This document shows, piece after piece, positions 1 to 10,709 of a stretch of 64,000 nt of DNA. This stretch comes from a bacterium UBP8_UBA817. GTDB taxonomy: Bacteria > Margulisbacteria > Marinamargulisbacteria > SXXA01 > SICP01. Below the pieces are notes generated by a model that worked only from the letters and a program-made list of their open reading frames with translations, was not told where the DNA came from and did not search any database. Location of the stretch: assembly GCA_945888435.1 (NCBI GenBank), contig CAMCZW010000005.1, positions 1 through 64,000 on the forward strand, written 5' to 3'. The position numbers and the translations under genes were made by a program. Numbering within the stretch: position 1 is the first letter of the stretch; each line of letters begins with the position of its first letter.

Positions 1-406
1 CCGTCTCCGTCCGCTCTGACGACGGTCGACGTTGGAAAATATCCCCCACTCTTTTATCCCCAATCAAGCACGCTTGATTAGCCAGCTACACAGAGCCTCT
101 AACAGGGGTGCTCTTTTTGGAATAGTATGGGTTTGGTGGATCGCTTACGTTCTTTCTACGGTGAAGGTTGTCTCAAACTCTTATCGAAGTTATACAGGAA
201 ATAATTTCATATTTTATCCTTAAATTTTGAACAAAAGGTTATTTGAAAAGATTTTCAGAGAAAATAAGTATTTAAAAATAAAAGTTAGTAAAAACTTAAT
301 TCTGATTAAAATATCCCCCCACCACCCCAAATTCTACAAAAAGCTTACGTACGAGTAAAGCTTCCTGTGAAAACAGGGGTGGATTTTTATGGGCTTATCT
401 TTTCGT
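1..406. other. Intergenic left edge, no convincing gene
   Basis: No gene can be supported here. A small plus-strand reading frame (32-223) has no ribosome-binding site and no recognisable domain, and it runs through a terminator-like hairpin. Also present are an 8-bp inverted repeat at 62-79 (AATCAAGC, 2-nt loop, GCTTGATT) and a CCTGT/ACAGG hairpin at 364-377 just beyond the end of bioB, which could help end that transcript although its minus-strand T-run is poor. Confidence 0.5.
92..118 (+). terminator. Possible Rho-independent terminator
   Basis: AGAGC (92-96) pairs with GCTCT (110-114), with weaker inner pairs T98-G108, C99-G107 and T100-G106, followed by a run of T to 118. It could end a plus-strand transcript entering from left of the window. 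This is structural evidence only. Confidence 0.35.
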
Positions 407-1507
407 TTAGTTTGCCTGGGCAGTTGGCCTTAGCTCTTTGAGCGATTTTAGAATTGCTTTTGAAGAGGCGTCTTGTGGGTTGGATTGTGTTGTTTCGGCA
501 TTTTCGAATTTGGATAGTAATTCTTCGAGGCCTTTGTCGGCGGTGACGGTGAAGCCGGCGTCTTGGATCATTTGGAGAGTTTGGAAGGGATTGGTGCCGA
601 TGGTGTTGAGGTAGCCGTCCATGAATAGGGAGTTGGCTGGGTAGAGACCTAGGGCTTGCATGGATCTTAAGTGGATTTCGCGGCCGGCGGCCATGCGGAT
701 TTCGGCGTTGGGGTTGAGGAGGCGGAATAGGGCTAGGATGCGGAGGCATTTTTCTGGGTTTAGTTCTTCGGCTTTGGGTCCGAGTTGGTTGCCTTCGACA
801 TACATATAGAAGTTGATGGGGATGGATTCGGCTTTGAGTTCTCGTAGTTTCATGGCGACGTCGACGATATCCTGGTTGGTTTCGCCCATGCCGACGATGA
901 TGCCGGAACAGATTTGAAGGCCTGATTTTTGGGCGGCTTTAAGGGTGTTGAGGCGATCCTGGTAGGTGTGAGTGGTGCAGATGCTGGGGTAGAAGTCTTC
1001 GGAGGTGTTGAGATTGTGGTTGAGGCGATCAAGGTTAACTTCTTTGAGGATGTCGGTGTCCTCTTGGGAGAGTAGCCCTGTGGAGAGGCAGACTTGGATG
1101 GGGTATGTTTCTTTGATTTTTTTAATGATGCCCGCTAATTTTTGGACTCTGAATTTTGTGGGGCCACGACCAGCGAAGACCATGCAGTAGCGGTAGGCAC
1201 CGGCTTCGTAGGCGCGTTTGGCTTCGTTTAGGATTTCTTCTTCGTCTTTGAAGGAATAGTCTTCGATGGGAACTTCGGATGATTTGGCTTGGACGCAATA
1301 GGAGCAGTCCTCGGGGCATTTACCGTTTTTGGCGTTGTTGAGGATGTGGATGCGGACTTCGTTTCCGAAATAGTTTTTACGGACTTGGTAGGCTTGATTG
1401 AGAAGCTCTAATAAATTAACTGAGGTGCCGTCTAAAATGGCGTTGGCATCTTCGTTGGATAAGGCGAGACCATTGATGCTATTTTCTGCGAATTTCTCTA
1501 ATTTCAT
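407..1507 (-). CDS. bioB: Biotin synthase BioB
   Basis: Radical-SAM enzyme that inserts sulfur into dethiobiotin, the last step of biotin synthesis. The radical-SAM cluster motif is at Cys64, Cys68 and Cys71 (CPEDCSYC), and further family segments such as GLQICSGIIVGMGE and the later AAGRE and FMDGYL regions are present. At 366 residues it is longer than many BioB proteins because of a low-complexity C-terminal tail of about 40 residues (roughly 325-366) rich in Glu, Ser and Ala. The start at 1507 has a strong upstream AAGGAAGG. No other biotin gene is nearby, so it appears to be a solitary gene; either dethiobiotin synthesis is encoded elsewhere or the precursor is imported. Confidence 0.95.
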   Translation of the reverse strand: MKLEKFAENSINGLALSNEDANAILDGTSVNLLELLNQAYQVRKNYFGNEVRIHILNNAKNGKCPEDCSYCVQAKSSEVPIEDYSFKDEEEILNEAKRAYEAGAYRYCMVFAGRGPTKFRVQKLAGIIKKIKETYPIQVCLSTGLLSQEDTDILKEVNLDRLNHNLNTSEDFYPSICTTHTYQDRLNTLKAAQKSGLQICSGIIVGMGETNQDIVDVAMKLRELKAESIPINFYMYVEGNQLGPKAEELNPEKCLRILALFRLLNPNAEIRMAAGREIHLRSMQALGLYPANSLFMDGYLNTIGTNPFQTLQMIQDAGFTVTADKGLEELLSKFENAETTQSNPQDASSKAILKSLKELRPTAQAN

Positions 1508-1583
1508 GATGCCTTCCTTATAAGTGTGAGTGTGGAGTTTTTTGATATGGTTTGAATTGTATTCTACATAATTTTCCCATAAT

Positions 1584-1620
1584 ACTCACCCCCTGACCCC
1601 TCTCTGTTCCAAAGAGGGGA
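1584..1620. repeat. Palindromic repeat, copy A (DUF559-associated)
   Basis: CTCACC is followed by a hairpin with arms CCCCTCT (1597-1603) and AGAGGGG (1613-1619) and loop CTGTTCCAA. The repeat forms the last codons and stop of the DUF559 gene, giving it the C-terminal residues LPSLEQRGVRG. Related copies lie at 2003-2084, 2157-2190 and 31221-31268. Confidence 0.8.
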
Positions 1621-1981
1621 GTTTGAGGAGCGTCTTTTTGATTGTGGATAGCAGTTCATTCATGTGATGGAGGGCTTGTATGTTTGTAAATCTGAGGACG
1701 ATTATGTTTTGGTGTTCCATGATCAGGTCTCTGAGGTCATCATGTTCCTTTTTTTCTTGGTGAGAGTTTCCATCTAGTTCTATTACAAGACGATACTTGG
1801 AGCAGTAGAAGTCTGCGATAAAGAATCTTGATGTTTCTTCAAAAACATGCTTTATTGGGAACTGTCTTATAAAACGGTGGCCATCTAGCTTTCTATTTTT
1901 CAGTTTTTCCCATAGCAAGGTTTCTACAAGTGTCTGATTTTTTCGTAGTTCATTTAGAGTCTGTTTAAGCGGAAATGACAT
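1586..1981 (-). CDS. DUF559 (Vsr-like) endonuclease-domain protein
   Basis: A 131-residue protein of the DUF559 family, which shares the very-short-patch-repair/restriction endonuclease fold. Family signatures are visible: LRKNQTLVETLLWEKLKNRK near the N-terminus, HRFIRQFPI, then FIADFYCSKYRLVIELDG with the presumed metal-binding Asp and Glu of the PD-(D/E)xK-like core, and VLRF near the end. Its function is not established. The gene is flanked by palindromic repeats, one of which forms its C-terminus, so gene and repeats may have moved together. No methylase or restriction partner is nearby. Confidence 0.85.
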   Translation of the reverse strand: MSFPLKQTLNELRKNQTLVETLLWEKLKNRKLDGHRFIRQFPIKHVFEETSRFFIADFYCSKYRLVIELDGNSHQEKKEHDDLRDLIMEHQNIIVLRFTNIQALHHMNELLSTIKKTLLKLPSLEQRGVRG

Positions 1982-2002
1982 CGTTAAAACAATATCTTAA
2001 TG

Positions 2003-2084
2003 CTCCCCTCTTTGGAATCTACATTGCCAATAACTCCAGATAACACTCACCCACCCACCTCCCTCTCTGTTCCAAAGAGGGAGG
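2003..2084. repeat. Palindromic repeat, copy B, with extra arm
   Basis: The main hairpin has arms CCTCCCTCT (2058-2066) and AGAGGGAGG (2076-2084) around CTGTTCCAA, preceded by a unit reading CTCCAGATAACACTCACCC. A separate arm CTCCCCTCTTTGGAA (2003-2017) is complementary to the distal part, giving a larger inverted repeat. The lead-in is shared almost exactly with the inverted copy at 31221-31268. It lies directly upstream of the DUF559 gene. Confidence 0.8.
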
Positions 2085-2156
2085 CTCAAGTAGTTAATTA
2101 TCAATCACAGTTCCACCATTCTTGGGCAAGGGGTCGGAGCTATAGGTTGAAGAAGT

Positions 2157-2190
2157 CCCTCTTTTGAAAAGAGAGGGATTTAGGGTGAGT
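2157..2190. repeat. Palindromic repeat, copy C (inverted)
   Basis: CCCTCTTTTGAAAAGAGAGGG (2157-2177) followed by ATTTAGGGTGAGT is an inverted, diverged member of the family at 1584-1620. With copy B it brackets the region upstream of the DUF559 gene. Confidence 0.65.
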
Positions 2191-2261
2191 ATTAACTTAG
2201 ATCAGGGCTACCGTAATACGGCCAATGTACAAAGAATACCATCTATATTACACTTTCTTTT

Positions 2262-4085
2262 ATGTCTCAAACTACCCATCAATTTCATATCCCAGTGATG
2301 GGAACGGCTTTTACTATTGATAGTCCTATCAAGATTGCCCGTTTTGGCATTTCTTCTGTAATTTCTATCGGTGACGATGAGCTGTGTGAGAATATGCGTG
2401 AATATTACGCTCGATTTTATAAACTCTCTTACTCCCCTATTGCTAAATTTGAGTCGCGTTATCGGGCTCGTCGGATTTGTGCGTATCTTGATTTGGTTCA
2501 CCATGTTGTTGAATCTCAGCTAGAGATACTTAAGGCACTTCCGTTTGAACCTGGAAATGAGATTAGTAAATATTTTGAATTGATGTTTGATAAACATCCG
2601 ATGGCGATACTCTATCGCTTATTTTTGAAGATGCCGGTTGAAAGTTCTGAGCGTGATGCCGCCGAAGCTGAATTGAGAGCGTCGATTGTGGCGGGATCTA
2701 TTGATGTCAATATTATGACGAAGCTAGATCGCTTGAATTATGATGAAAATGGCCAGTTGATGGCGGATGAGTTTTCGGATGCGTGTGCAGCTTTAGAGGG
2801 CTATGCCACGAGCCAATTATCATCGAGCATTGTGTTTTCAGCTGGATTTAATCGTCGGCTTTATGCGCATATTGAAAGCTTTGATGACTTTTTTCCGGAT
2901 GCATCTGGATTTATTAAAAAGAAAGTGATTTTAAAAGTATCCGATTTGAGATCGTCTTTGATTCAAGGTCGGTTTTTGGCGAAAAAAGGGGTTTGGATTT
3001 CTGAGCACCGAATTGAATCGGGACTTAATTGTGGCGGACATGCCTTTGCCTCTGATGGATTTTTGTTGGGGCCAATTTTAGAGGAATTTAAATTACAGAG
3101 AGCTGAACTTTCATCGTCGTTTTATGATTTGTGTAATGAGGCTTTGGCGAAACGTGGACGTGCGGTTTTTGGGTCAGTGCCGCCGGTGAGAGTGACGGTT
3201 CAAGGCGGAATTGGGACTCATTTGGAGAACCAGTTTTTATTTGATTATTATGATGTTGATGGCACCGGCTGGGCAACTCCGTTTTTATTGGTACCGGAAG
3301 TGACAACTTTGGATTATCCGACGCGGCTTCGCTTGGCGAAAGCGACGCAGGATGATTTGTTTTTGAGCGAATTTTCTCCATTGGGTGTGCCGTTTAATTC
3401 GATGAGAGATACGCCGAGTGAAGAACAAAAGAAAGAGCGTGTGGAGATTGGCCGACCTGGAAGTCCATGTCCTAAAGGGCATTTGGTGAGTAATCTTGAA
3501 TTTACTAAAAAGCCGATTTGTACAGCTGCGGTCACTTATCAAAAACGTAAAATTGAGCAATTGAATCAGTCTGGAGTTTCCGGCGCTGAGAGAGACGGTC
3601 AGTTTCATAAAATCGTGGTTAAATCCTGTCTGTGTGAAGATTTAGCAGCCGGTGCCTTGATTGAATACGGCATTACCAATAAACGACCCCTAAAGACCGC
3701 TGTATGCCCGGGGCCTAATTTGGCTTACTTCTCCAAAATCAGCACATTGGCTGAGATGGCGGGTCATATTTATGGACGATTGAATTTATTGAATGATACT
3801 TATCGCCCCAATATGTTTATGAGCGAACTTAAAATGTATATTGATTATTTGGACAAGGAAATCCGTAAGGCACTCCCCCAGCCTAGCGATAAAGACATGA
3901 CCTATTTTGAATTTTTTAAGGCTAATCTGGCGGATGGAATTGCGTATTATCGAGATACGCTGATTCCTCAGCTTTTATGTGAGACTGACGAGTACCGTGC
4001 ACGAATGCTTGAGGAATTACTTGCGCTTAAAGGGCAGTTAGATCGCTTATTTGCCAAGCATGGCTTGGTTGGCATGGCTATTTAG
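2262..4085 (+). CDS. Conserved protein of unknown function, 607 aa
   Basis: I do not recognise a characterised function. The protein looks soluble, with no signal peptide or membrane segment. It opens with PVMGTAFTIDSPIKIARFGI, reminiscent of a family of about 600-residue uncharacterised bacterial proteins I recall but cannot verify here. Visible features are a Gly-rich SGLNCGGHAFASDGFLLGP segment, GGIGTHLE, and many Cys (SPCPKGH, PICTAAV, SCLCED, AVCPGP). The mixed Gly/Cys motifs could suit a flavin- or metal-binding barrel enzyme, but that is speculation. No Shine-Dalgarno sequence precedes the ATG. The stop overlaps the stop of the convergent neighbour by 4 nt. Confidence 0.8.
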   Translation: MSQTTHQFHIPVMGTAFTIDSPIKIARFGISSVISIGDDELCENMREYYARFYKLSYSPIAKFESRYRARRICAYLDLVHHVVESQLEILKALPFEPGNEISKYFELMFDKHPMAILYRLFLKMPVESSERDAAEAELRASIVAGSIDVNIMTKLDRLNYDENGQLMADEFSDACAALEGYATSQLSSSIVFSAGFNRRLYAHIESFDDFFPDASGFIKKKVILKVSDLRSSLIQGRFLAKKGVWISEHRIESGLNCGGHAFASDGFLLGPILEEFKLQRAELSSSFYDLCNEALAKRGRAVFGSVPPVRVTVQGGIGTHLENQFLFDYYDVDGTGWATPFLLVPEVTTLDYPTRLRLAKATQDDLFLSEFSPLGVPFNSMRDTPSEEQKKERVEIGRPGSPCPKGHLVSNLEFTKKPICTAAVTYQKRKIEQLNQSGVSGAERDGQFHKIVVKSCLCEDLAAGALIEYGITNKRPLKTAVCPGPNLAYFSKISTLAEMAGHIYGRLNLLNDTYRPNMFMSELKMYIDYLDKEIRKALPQPSDKDMTYFEFFKANLADGIAYYRDTLIPQLLCETDEYRARMLEELLALKGQLDRLFAKHGLVGMAI

Positions 4086-5848
4086 GCTTGATTGGTAGAG
4101 TTGCTCTCTGTCCCATCGTCGCCTCCTGATGTAGAATTCGCTTGAGCAGCTACTAGCTCTGTTGCTTTTAATAGATACTGGTTGAGTTTTATAAAATCTG
4201 AAATCTTATTTTTATTAATAATTATTTCTAATAGCTTTCGATAATCTCTCTGAAATTCTTTTGAAAAGACTATTTTGAAAAACTCTTTATTAAATTCTCC
4301 CGGAATAGAATCATCCTCAAATGAATCCTTCCATTTAGGATCCTCCACATAAAATATTGAAATAATGCCTTTTACTTGTTGCTTATTTGAAAAACATCCC
4401 TCTTCCTGCTCTTCAACAAGTGCTAATAAATCAGATAGAAATTTTTGTTGCTTATATTCTCCAATTCGGAACATTGGGACTAAAATCCGATCATCTCCGC
4501 TTAATGAAAGGTGATAATGTACCCAGATTAAATCCATCCATGAGGCATCTCCACCTGATAAAAATATATTGGCTATTTCTTTATTTTCCGCTGTATCTGG
4601 AGTGCTTAGACTTGAAGAAACAATTGCAAATAATAATGCCATGAAACACTCTTTTGGCAGATTACATTGTAAAAAAAGAATAGGGTCTTCACTTTGAAAA
4701 CTTTCAAGCCTATAGTTCGATTTTTTGTCTTTGTGATTATCAAAATAAGGTTGATCTTCCTCGTACTCACTATCTAAATTTCCAATAGGCTCTAGATTGC
4801 TGGCTAGGACTTTTATATTGTCTTTTATTGTATGCTCTAAAAGACTTCTAAACATCGCTCTCTGCCCGCCTTCTGCGTGCACTGCGTTATACCAAACAAC
4901 TGTATCTTTTAATGCCTCTATAATTAGCTCCCAAGATTTAGGCACGCCATTTTTGAAAAGATCTTGCAAAATTGGATGATCATCCCAGTGCGCTTCTAAA
5001 ATTCGAAGCATTTCTAATTTATTGGGGTGACCATTTGAAATCGGTATACCTGCCCCTAACGGATGTAGAGAGTAATTTAAAGCACTTGTAAATAATTCTT
5101 CTGTCTTTGTTAAATATGGAGGTGAGACAGTATCGAACTTGCCACAGTCTGCACCCATAGCTAGGCAATGTGTTTCTTGTATTGATTTCACATCTTCTTC
5201 AGTGGGGTTTTCTTTTAAAAAAACTTTCACCTTATAACCACTCTTGTTTAATTTTTTAATATATTCCGATTGTATTGTAGTCACATCAGATAAAAACTTA
5301 ACCCATACTGTATTAATTTCTGCACCTGATTTTTTAAGACTCTCTAACACCGCCATCCCTGATGTGACATCTCCTAATCCATCCATGGCTGTTATGTAAA
5401 TCGTTATTGGCATTAGAAAGTCTGATTCACTCATTTTTTGTTGGCATTTCTGAAGAACCTTTGCCATTTTTTCTATACTAGTGGGTTCTCCTTCAGGGCG
5501 TGATTTTTGCCAATTTGACAATTCGATTACTTTTTCCCGAGTATACTCATCTTTTTTATCGATAAATCTTGGTGAATTCTTATCTAATTCTTCTAAGAGT
5601 CTATATATTTCTAAACAATCCAAGAAAACTGCAAGTGCATGAATAGATTTGGGGTAATCGGTGAGAATGACTTCTAAGTTATCCATTATTTCTGAAAACC
5701 TACTAAAGAAGCCTTTGCAATTTTCATGCCCTTCTTCTAGCTCTTCCAGTTCATTAATAAGTTCAATAGTTTTCTTTACAAGACTGCGCTCATCAGGGGT
5801 AATTTCTAATTTCAATACTTGAGCTGAAATTGTTTTTTTAAAATCCAT
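4082..5848 (-). CDS. Unknown 588-aa protein, possibly a GT-B glycosyltransferase
   Basis: No family is recognised with certainty. The N-terminal third is helical and acidic. From about residue 150 the pattern YITAMDGLGDVTSGMAVLESL resembles the first strand-loop-helix of GT-B nucleotide-sugar enzymes, and FLSGGDASWMDLIWVHY near residue 430 recalls the donor-site GDxS-type loop of such enzymes (for example EarP). Between them are conserved-looking HPLGAGIPISNGHPN and VVWYNAVHAEGGQRAM. The tail is Gly/Ser/Asn-rich. It is monocistronic and AT-rich compared with bioB and thiC on either side, which suggests separate acquisition. The glycosyltransferase idea is inference only. Confidence 0.75.
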   Translation of the reverse strand: MDFKKTISAQVLKLEITPDERSLVKKTIELINELEELEEGHENCKGFFSRFSEIMDNLEVILTDYPKSIHALAVFLDCLEIYRLLEELDKNSPRFIDKKDEYTREKVIELSNWQKSRPEGEPTSIEKMAKVLQKCQQKMSESDFLMPITIYITAMDGLGDVTSGMAVLESLKKSGAEINTVWVKFLSDVTTIQSEYIKKLNKSGYKVKVFLKENPTEEDVKSIQETHCLAMGADCGKFDTVSPPYLTKTEELFTSALNYSLHPLGAGIPISNGHPNKLEMLRILEAHWDDHPILQDLFKNGVPKSWELIIEALKDTVVWYNAVHAEGGQRAMFRSLLEHTIKDNIKVLASNLEPIGNLDSEYEEDQPYFDNHKDKKSNYRLESFQSEDPILFLQCNLPKECFMALLFAIVSSSLSTPDTAENKEIANIFLSGGDASWMDLIWVHYHLSLSGDDRILVPMFRIGEYKQQKFLSDLLALVEEQEEGCFSNKQQVKGIISIFYVEDPKWKDSFEDDSIPGEFNKEFFKIVFSKEFQRDYRKLLEIIINKNKISDFIKLNQYLLKATELVAAQANSTSGGDDGTESNSTNQA

Positions 5849-5927
5849 TTATGAATACCCTTATACAAATTATTATTTGAAGGTTATCGTTTTTTTTTGG
5901 ATTTTAATTTCTGAGAATAGACTTGGG

Positions 5928-5945
5928 ATCCCCACAGGTGGGGAT
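5928..5945. terminator. Perfect hairpin downstream of thiC
   Basis: Arms ATCCCCAC (5928-5935) and GTGGGGAT (5938-5945) form a perfect 8-bp stem with a 2-nt loop between thiC and the 588-aa gene. There is no T-run after it in the minus direction, so a Rho-independent role is uncertain; it may protect the mRNA end. Confidence 0.35.
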
Positions 5946-5971
5946 AGTGATACCAATCTTAAAAGAAAAGA

Positions 5972-8059
<2,088 letters not shown>

Positions 8060-8063
<4 letters not shown>

Positions 8064-8341
8064 TCTCTGCTGTCCTGGTCCTTAGAATAGTGGACTTCGA
8101 GATAGTTCGCAAATGCAATTGTAGTAAAGAAACCGATTATCGAAACGGCTAGGATGAAGTCTGTATAGTAGGCACTTTTCCATTGGATGATGAGGCAGGC
8201 TAAAATCCCGATGATGCATACGGTAATGGCGTCGATGCAGAGAACTCGGTCCAGTGCGGTTGGGCCTTCGATCATCCGGTAGAGCGATAGAAGGAGTGAG
8301 AAAAGTAATACTGCGATGCATCCGTCTAATATCCACTGCAT
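8060..8341 (-). CDS. mrpF: Na+/H+ antiporter subunit MrpF/MnhF
   Basis: Small 93-residue subunit with three predicted membrane helices. The segment RMIEGPTALDRVLCIDAITV is typical of MrpF. It begins 4 nt after mrpE ends and overlaps mrpG by 4 nt. It belongs to the minor-subunit module E-F-G, which is needed for assembly of the antiporter. Confidence 0.92.
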
Positions 8342-8345
8342 TTTG

Positions 8346-8822
8346 TTACCTCGTAAACCTTAAAATATGGCGGGTTAAATCTTGAGCAATGGACTGCTCG
8401 ACTTGCTCTTTGGTATGTCCGTCGAAAGCGTGGATGAGGAGTTTTCCTTCGGGTTTGAGGATGTCGATGGTGATGGTTCCGGGGGTTAGGGTGATGCTAT
8501 GGGTGAGGATTAGGATTTCGATATCGCTTAAACCTTGGATGTCAATTTCAACCAGGTTGGGTTCTATTTTGTTATTTGGTGTGATGAGAATGTGAGTGAG
8601 CATGGTGATATTGGCGATGATCAACGCTTTGGAAAAATAATAGAGATAAGCCAAAAATCCGAGGATTCTACGCGAATAGCTTGGGGGTTGGAAAAATCCT
8701 TCTAATAGTGAAATCAGGGTAAATCCGAGGATGAGGCCGATGATGAAAGTGACGCCGTTTTGAGTGGCGGATATCCCGAGCCATGCCGCTGCAATGCTGA
8801 TATTGAGGAGGAGTAATTTCAT
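8346..8822 (-). CDS. mrpE: Na+/H+ antiporter subunit MrpE/MnhE
   Basis: 158-residue subunit with two or three N-terminal membrane helices and a cytoplasmic C-terminal part containing ITLTPGTITIDILKPEGKLLIHAFD, a hallmark of MrpE. Start and mrpD stop overlap as ATGA (8819-8822). Length agrees with the family. Confidence 0.93.
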   Translation of the reverse strand: MKLLLLNISIAAAWLGISATQNGVTFIIGLILGFTLISLLEGFFQPPSYSRRILGFLAYLYYFSKALIIANITMLTHILITPNNKIEPNLVEIDIQGLSDIEILILTHSITLTPGTITIDILKPEGKLLIHAFDGHTKEQVEQSIAQDLTRHILRFTR

Positions 8823-10411
8823 CCTTGATGCTCCTCGATTTCCTGGATTTCGATAGGTTCGGGGGAGATTTGAATTGGAGATTCTATGATTTTAGGGGTG
8901 TGGTAATGGGGAGTACGAATAGATCGGTATTCCATGACTTTTTTAGTGTATTCAAATTGATTGAATAGAGATTGAGAAGTACGGCGTGCAGTTTTGATGA
9001 CGGAGTTAGGCGAAAGTCCGATGAGGAGGGAGAGGAGGACTAGACTTAGGGTGATGGCGACCATGTCTTTTGAGATGATGTGGTTGGACGAATCTGTTGT
9101 GGTGGTGGCTGAGCTGGTCCAAAATCCGGTGGTGATAATTCTTAGTAAACTCCACAGGCTTAGGACGCTGGTGATCACTATGATTGCAACGAATACCCCT
9201 GCCCCGATGCCCAAGGCTTCGCTAATGAGCATCCATTTTCCCCAAAATCCGCTGAGGGGTGGAATGCCTGCGAGTGAGAGCGCCTGGATTAAAAATAAAA
9301 AAGAGAGAATGGGAGATTGTTTCCAGATATTTCCTAGTTTTTTGAGATCTCCAGATCCGGCTCTGGCTTCGATGAGGCCTGCTAATAAAAATAAGCTTGC
9401 GATGACCAGGACATGATGAATGATGTAGTAGATGAGGGCGGCGATGCTTTCCTGTGTAAACAATCCGATGGCGACCATCATGATGCCAATATGGCTGATG
9501 AGATTGAAGCTAAGGATTTCTCGGATGGATTGACGCTCAAGTGCGCCAACCGCACCTAGAATCATCGTTGGAATGGCGAGTAATAGGATAATCGAATAGA
9601 CACCCCATAGCTGGTGAGGAAGCATGGTGCCGAAAATGCGAAGTAATGCATAAATACCGACTTTGGTGAGAAGTGCTGCGAAGAGGGCTCCGACTGGTGC
9701 TGGGAGTTTTGGGTAGCTATTGGGCAGCCAATAATAGAGTGGAAAAAAGCCGGCTTTCATTCCAAAAACCAGTGTGAATAAGACTGCGATCACGACGATT
9801 CTAGGGTCCGTCATGATGAGCGTAGAAGAAATGGCGATATCGGCAAAATTGAGGGAGCCAAATAAGGAATAAGTGAGTCCCGCTGCACATAAAAATAGCG
9901 CGCTCCCGATGATGTTGATGGCTAGGTAGGGATAGGCGTGGCTGATTTCTTTTCGGTCGATTTCTAGTGTTAATAGCGCATATGAGGCGATGAGCATGAT
10001 TTCGAAGGCGACGAAAAGGTTGAATAAATCGCCGGTGACAAAAGAGAGCGTGATGCCCGCTATGCAAAAAAAGATGAGGGGGAGACGTAAGGGGTGTTCT
10101 TGCTTTTCAGTTTTTTCGGTGATGCTGTAGTGGATGACAGCGACGCTTACGATGCTTGTGAGTAAGACCATAATCGCACTTAGGGAATCAACGGTGAGCA
10201 TAATCCCAAAGGGGGCCGCCCACCCGCCCATTGGCATGATGAGAATCTGATGAGTTTGGATGGCGAGCATCATCATGACGGTGATGGCCACTTGGACGAC
10301 GGATGATGCACTGGCAATGAGGCGTCGCGTTTTGACCTCTGAAAACAGAAGAATCATGGCGGCGGTAATCATCGGAAATATGACTGGTAATACGGGGAGA
10401 CTACTGATCAT
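8819..10411 (-). CDS. mrpD: Na+/H+ antiporter subunit MrpD/MnhD
   Basis: 530-residue proton-translocating subunit related to complex I NuoM/NuoN. About 14 membrane helices are expected. Family segments include FVAFEIMLIASYALLTLE, with the membrane Glu, and GFFPLYYWLPNSYPKLPAPV with the conserved Pro-rich helix break; IPPLSGFWGKW follows later. A C-terminal hydrophilic tail of roughly 50 residues (PHYHTPKIIESPIQISPEP) is longer than usual. The start overlaps mrpC by 11 nt. Confidence 0.95.
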   Translation of the reverse strand: MISSLPVLPVIFPMITAAMILLFSEVKTRRLIASASSVVQVAITVMMMLAIQTHQILIMPMGGWAAPFGIMLTVDSLSAIMVLLTSIVSVAVIHYSITEKTEKQEHPLRLPLIFFCIAGITLSFVTGDLFNLFVAFEIMLIASYALLTLEIDRKEISHAYPYLAINIIGSALFLCAAGLTYSLFGSLNFADIAISSTLIMTDPRIVVIAVLFTLVFGMKAGFFPLYYWLPNSYPKLPAPVGALFAALLTKVGIYALLRIFGTMLPHQLWGVYSIILLLAIPTMILGAVGALERQSIREILSFNLISHIGIMMVAIGLFTQESIAALIYYIIHHVLVIASLFLLAGLIEARAGSGDLKKLGNIWKQSPILSFLFLIQALSLAGIPPLSGFWGKWMLISEALGIGAGVFVAIIVITSVLSLWSLLRIITTGFWTSSATTTTDSSNHIISKDMVAITLSLVLLSLLIGLSPNSVIKTARRTSQSLFNQFEYTKKVMEYRSIRTPHYHTPKIIESPIQISPEPIEIQEIEEHQG

Positions 10412-10709
10412 GAGCGTCCTTTAGTATGCGATATACCAATGTAATCATATAGGCGGTTACCCCAAATCCAATCACAATGGCGGTGAGGATAAGGGCTTGC
10501 GGAAGAGGATCGACGCTCACGAGATTACCTGGTGTGATGATGGGAGCGGATTTACCTAATGGGCTTTTGGACATACTTAGGATGAATAAATTAACGGCAT
10601 GTGTGAGTAGGCCAAATCCGAAGACAAGCTTGATGAAACTTCTTTGTAAAATGAGGTAAATGGCGCACCCAAATAGAAGTCCGACTAGGATTGCGGTGAT
10701 GGTATGCAT
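10401..10709 (-). CDS. mrpC: Na+/H+ antiporter subunit MrpC/MnhC
   Basis: 102-residue homologue of complex I NuoK with three membrane helices. The segment LVFGFGLLTHAVNLFILSMS and the later DPLPQALILTAIVIGFG, with the conserved PQAL motif, identify it. The start ATG overlaps the mrpB stop as TAATG (10707-10711). Confidence 0.94.
   Translation of the reverse strand: MHTITAILVGLLFGCAIYLILQRSFIKLVFGFGLLTHAVNLFILSMSKSPLGKSAPIITPGNLVSVDPLPQALILTAIVIGFGVTAYMITLVYRILKDAHDQ

Noticed and set aside
1-40. Third copy of the structured element at the window edge
   Set aside because: Only CTGACGAC is shared; without sequence to the left no stems can be tested.
32-223. 63-codon plus-strand reading frame
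   Set aside because: No ribosome-binding site, no recognisable domain, and it runs through a terminator-like hairpin at 92-118.
387-749. Arg/Pro-rich minus-strand frame inside bioB
   Set aside because: It is an out-of-frame shadow of bioB with composition unlike real proteins; the same holds for the many frames opposite thiC, mrpA, mrpD and tamB.
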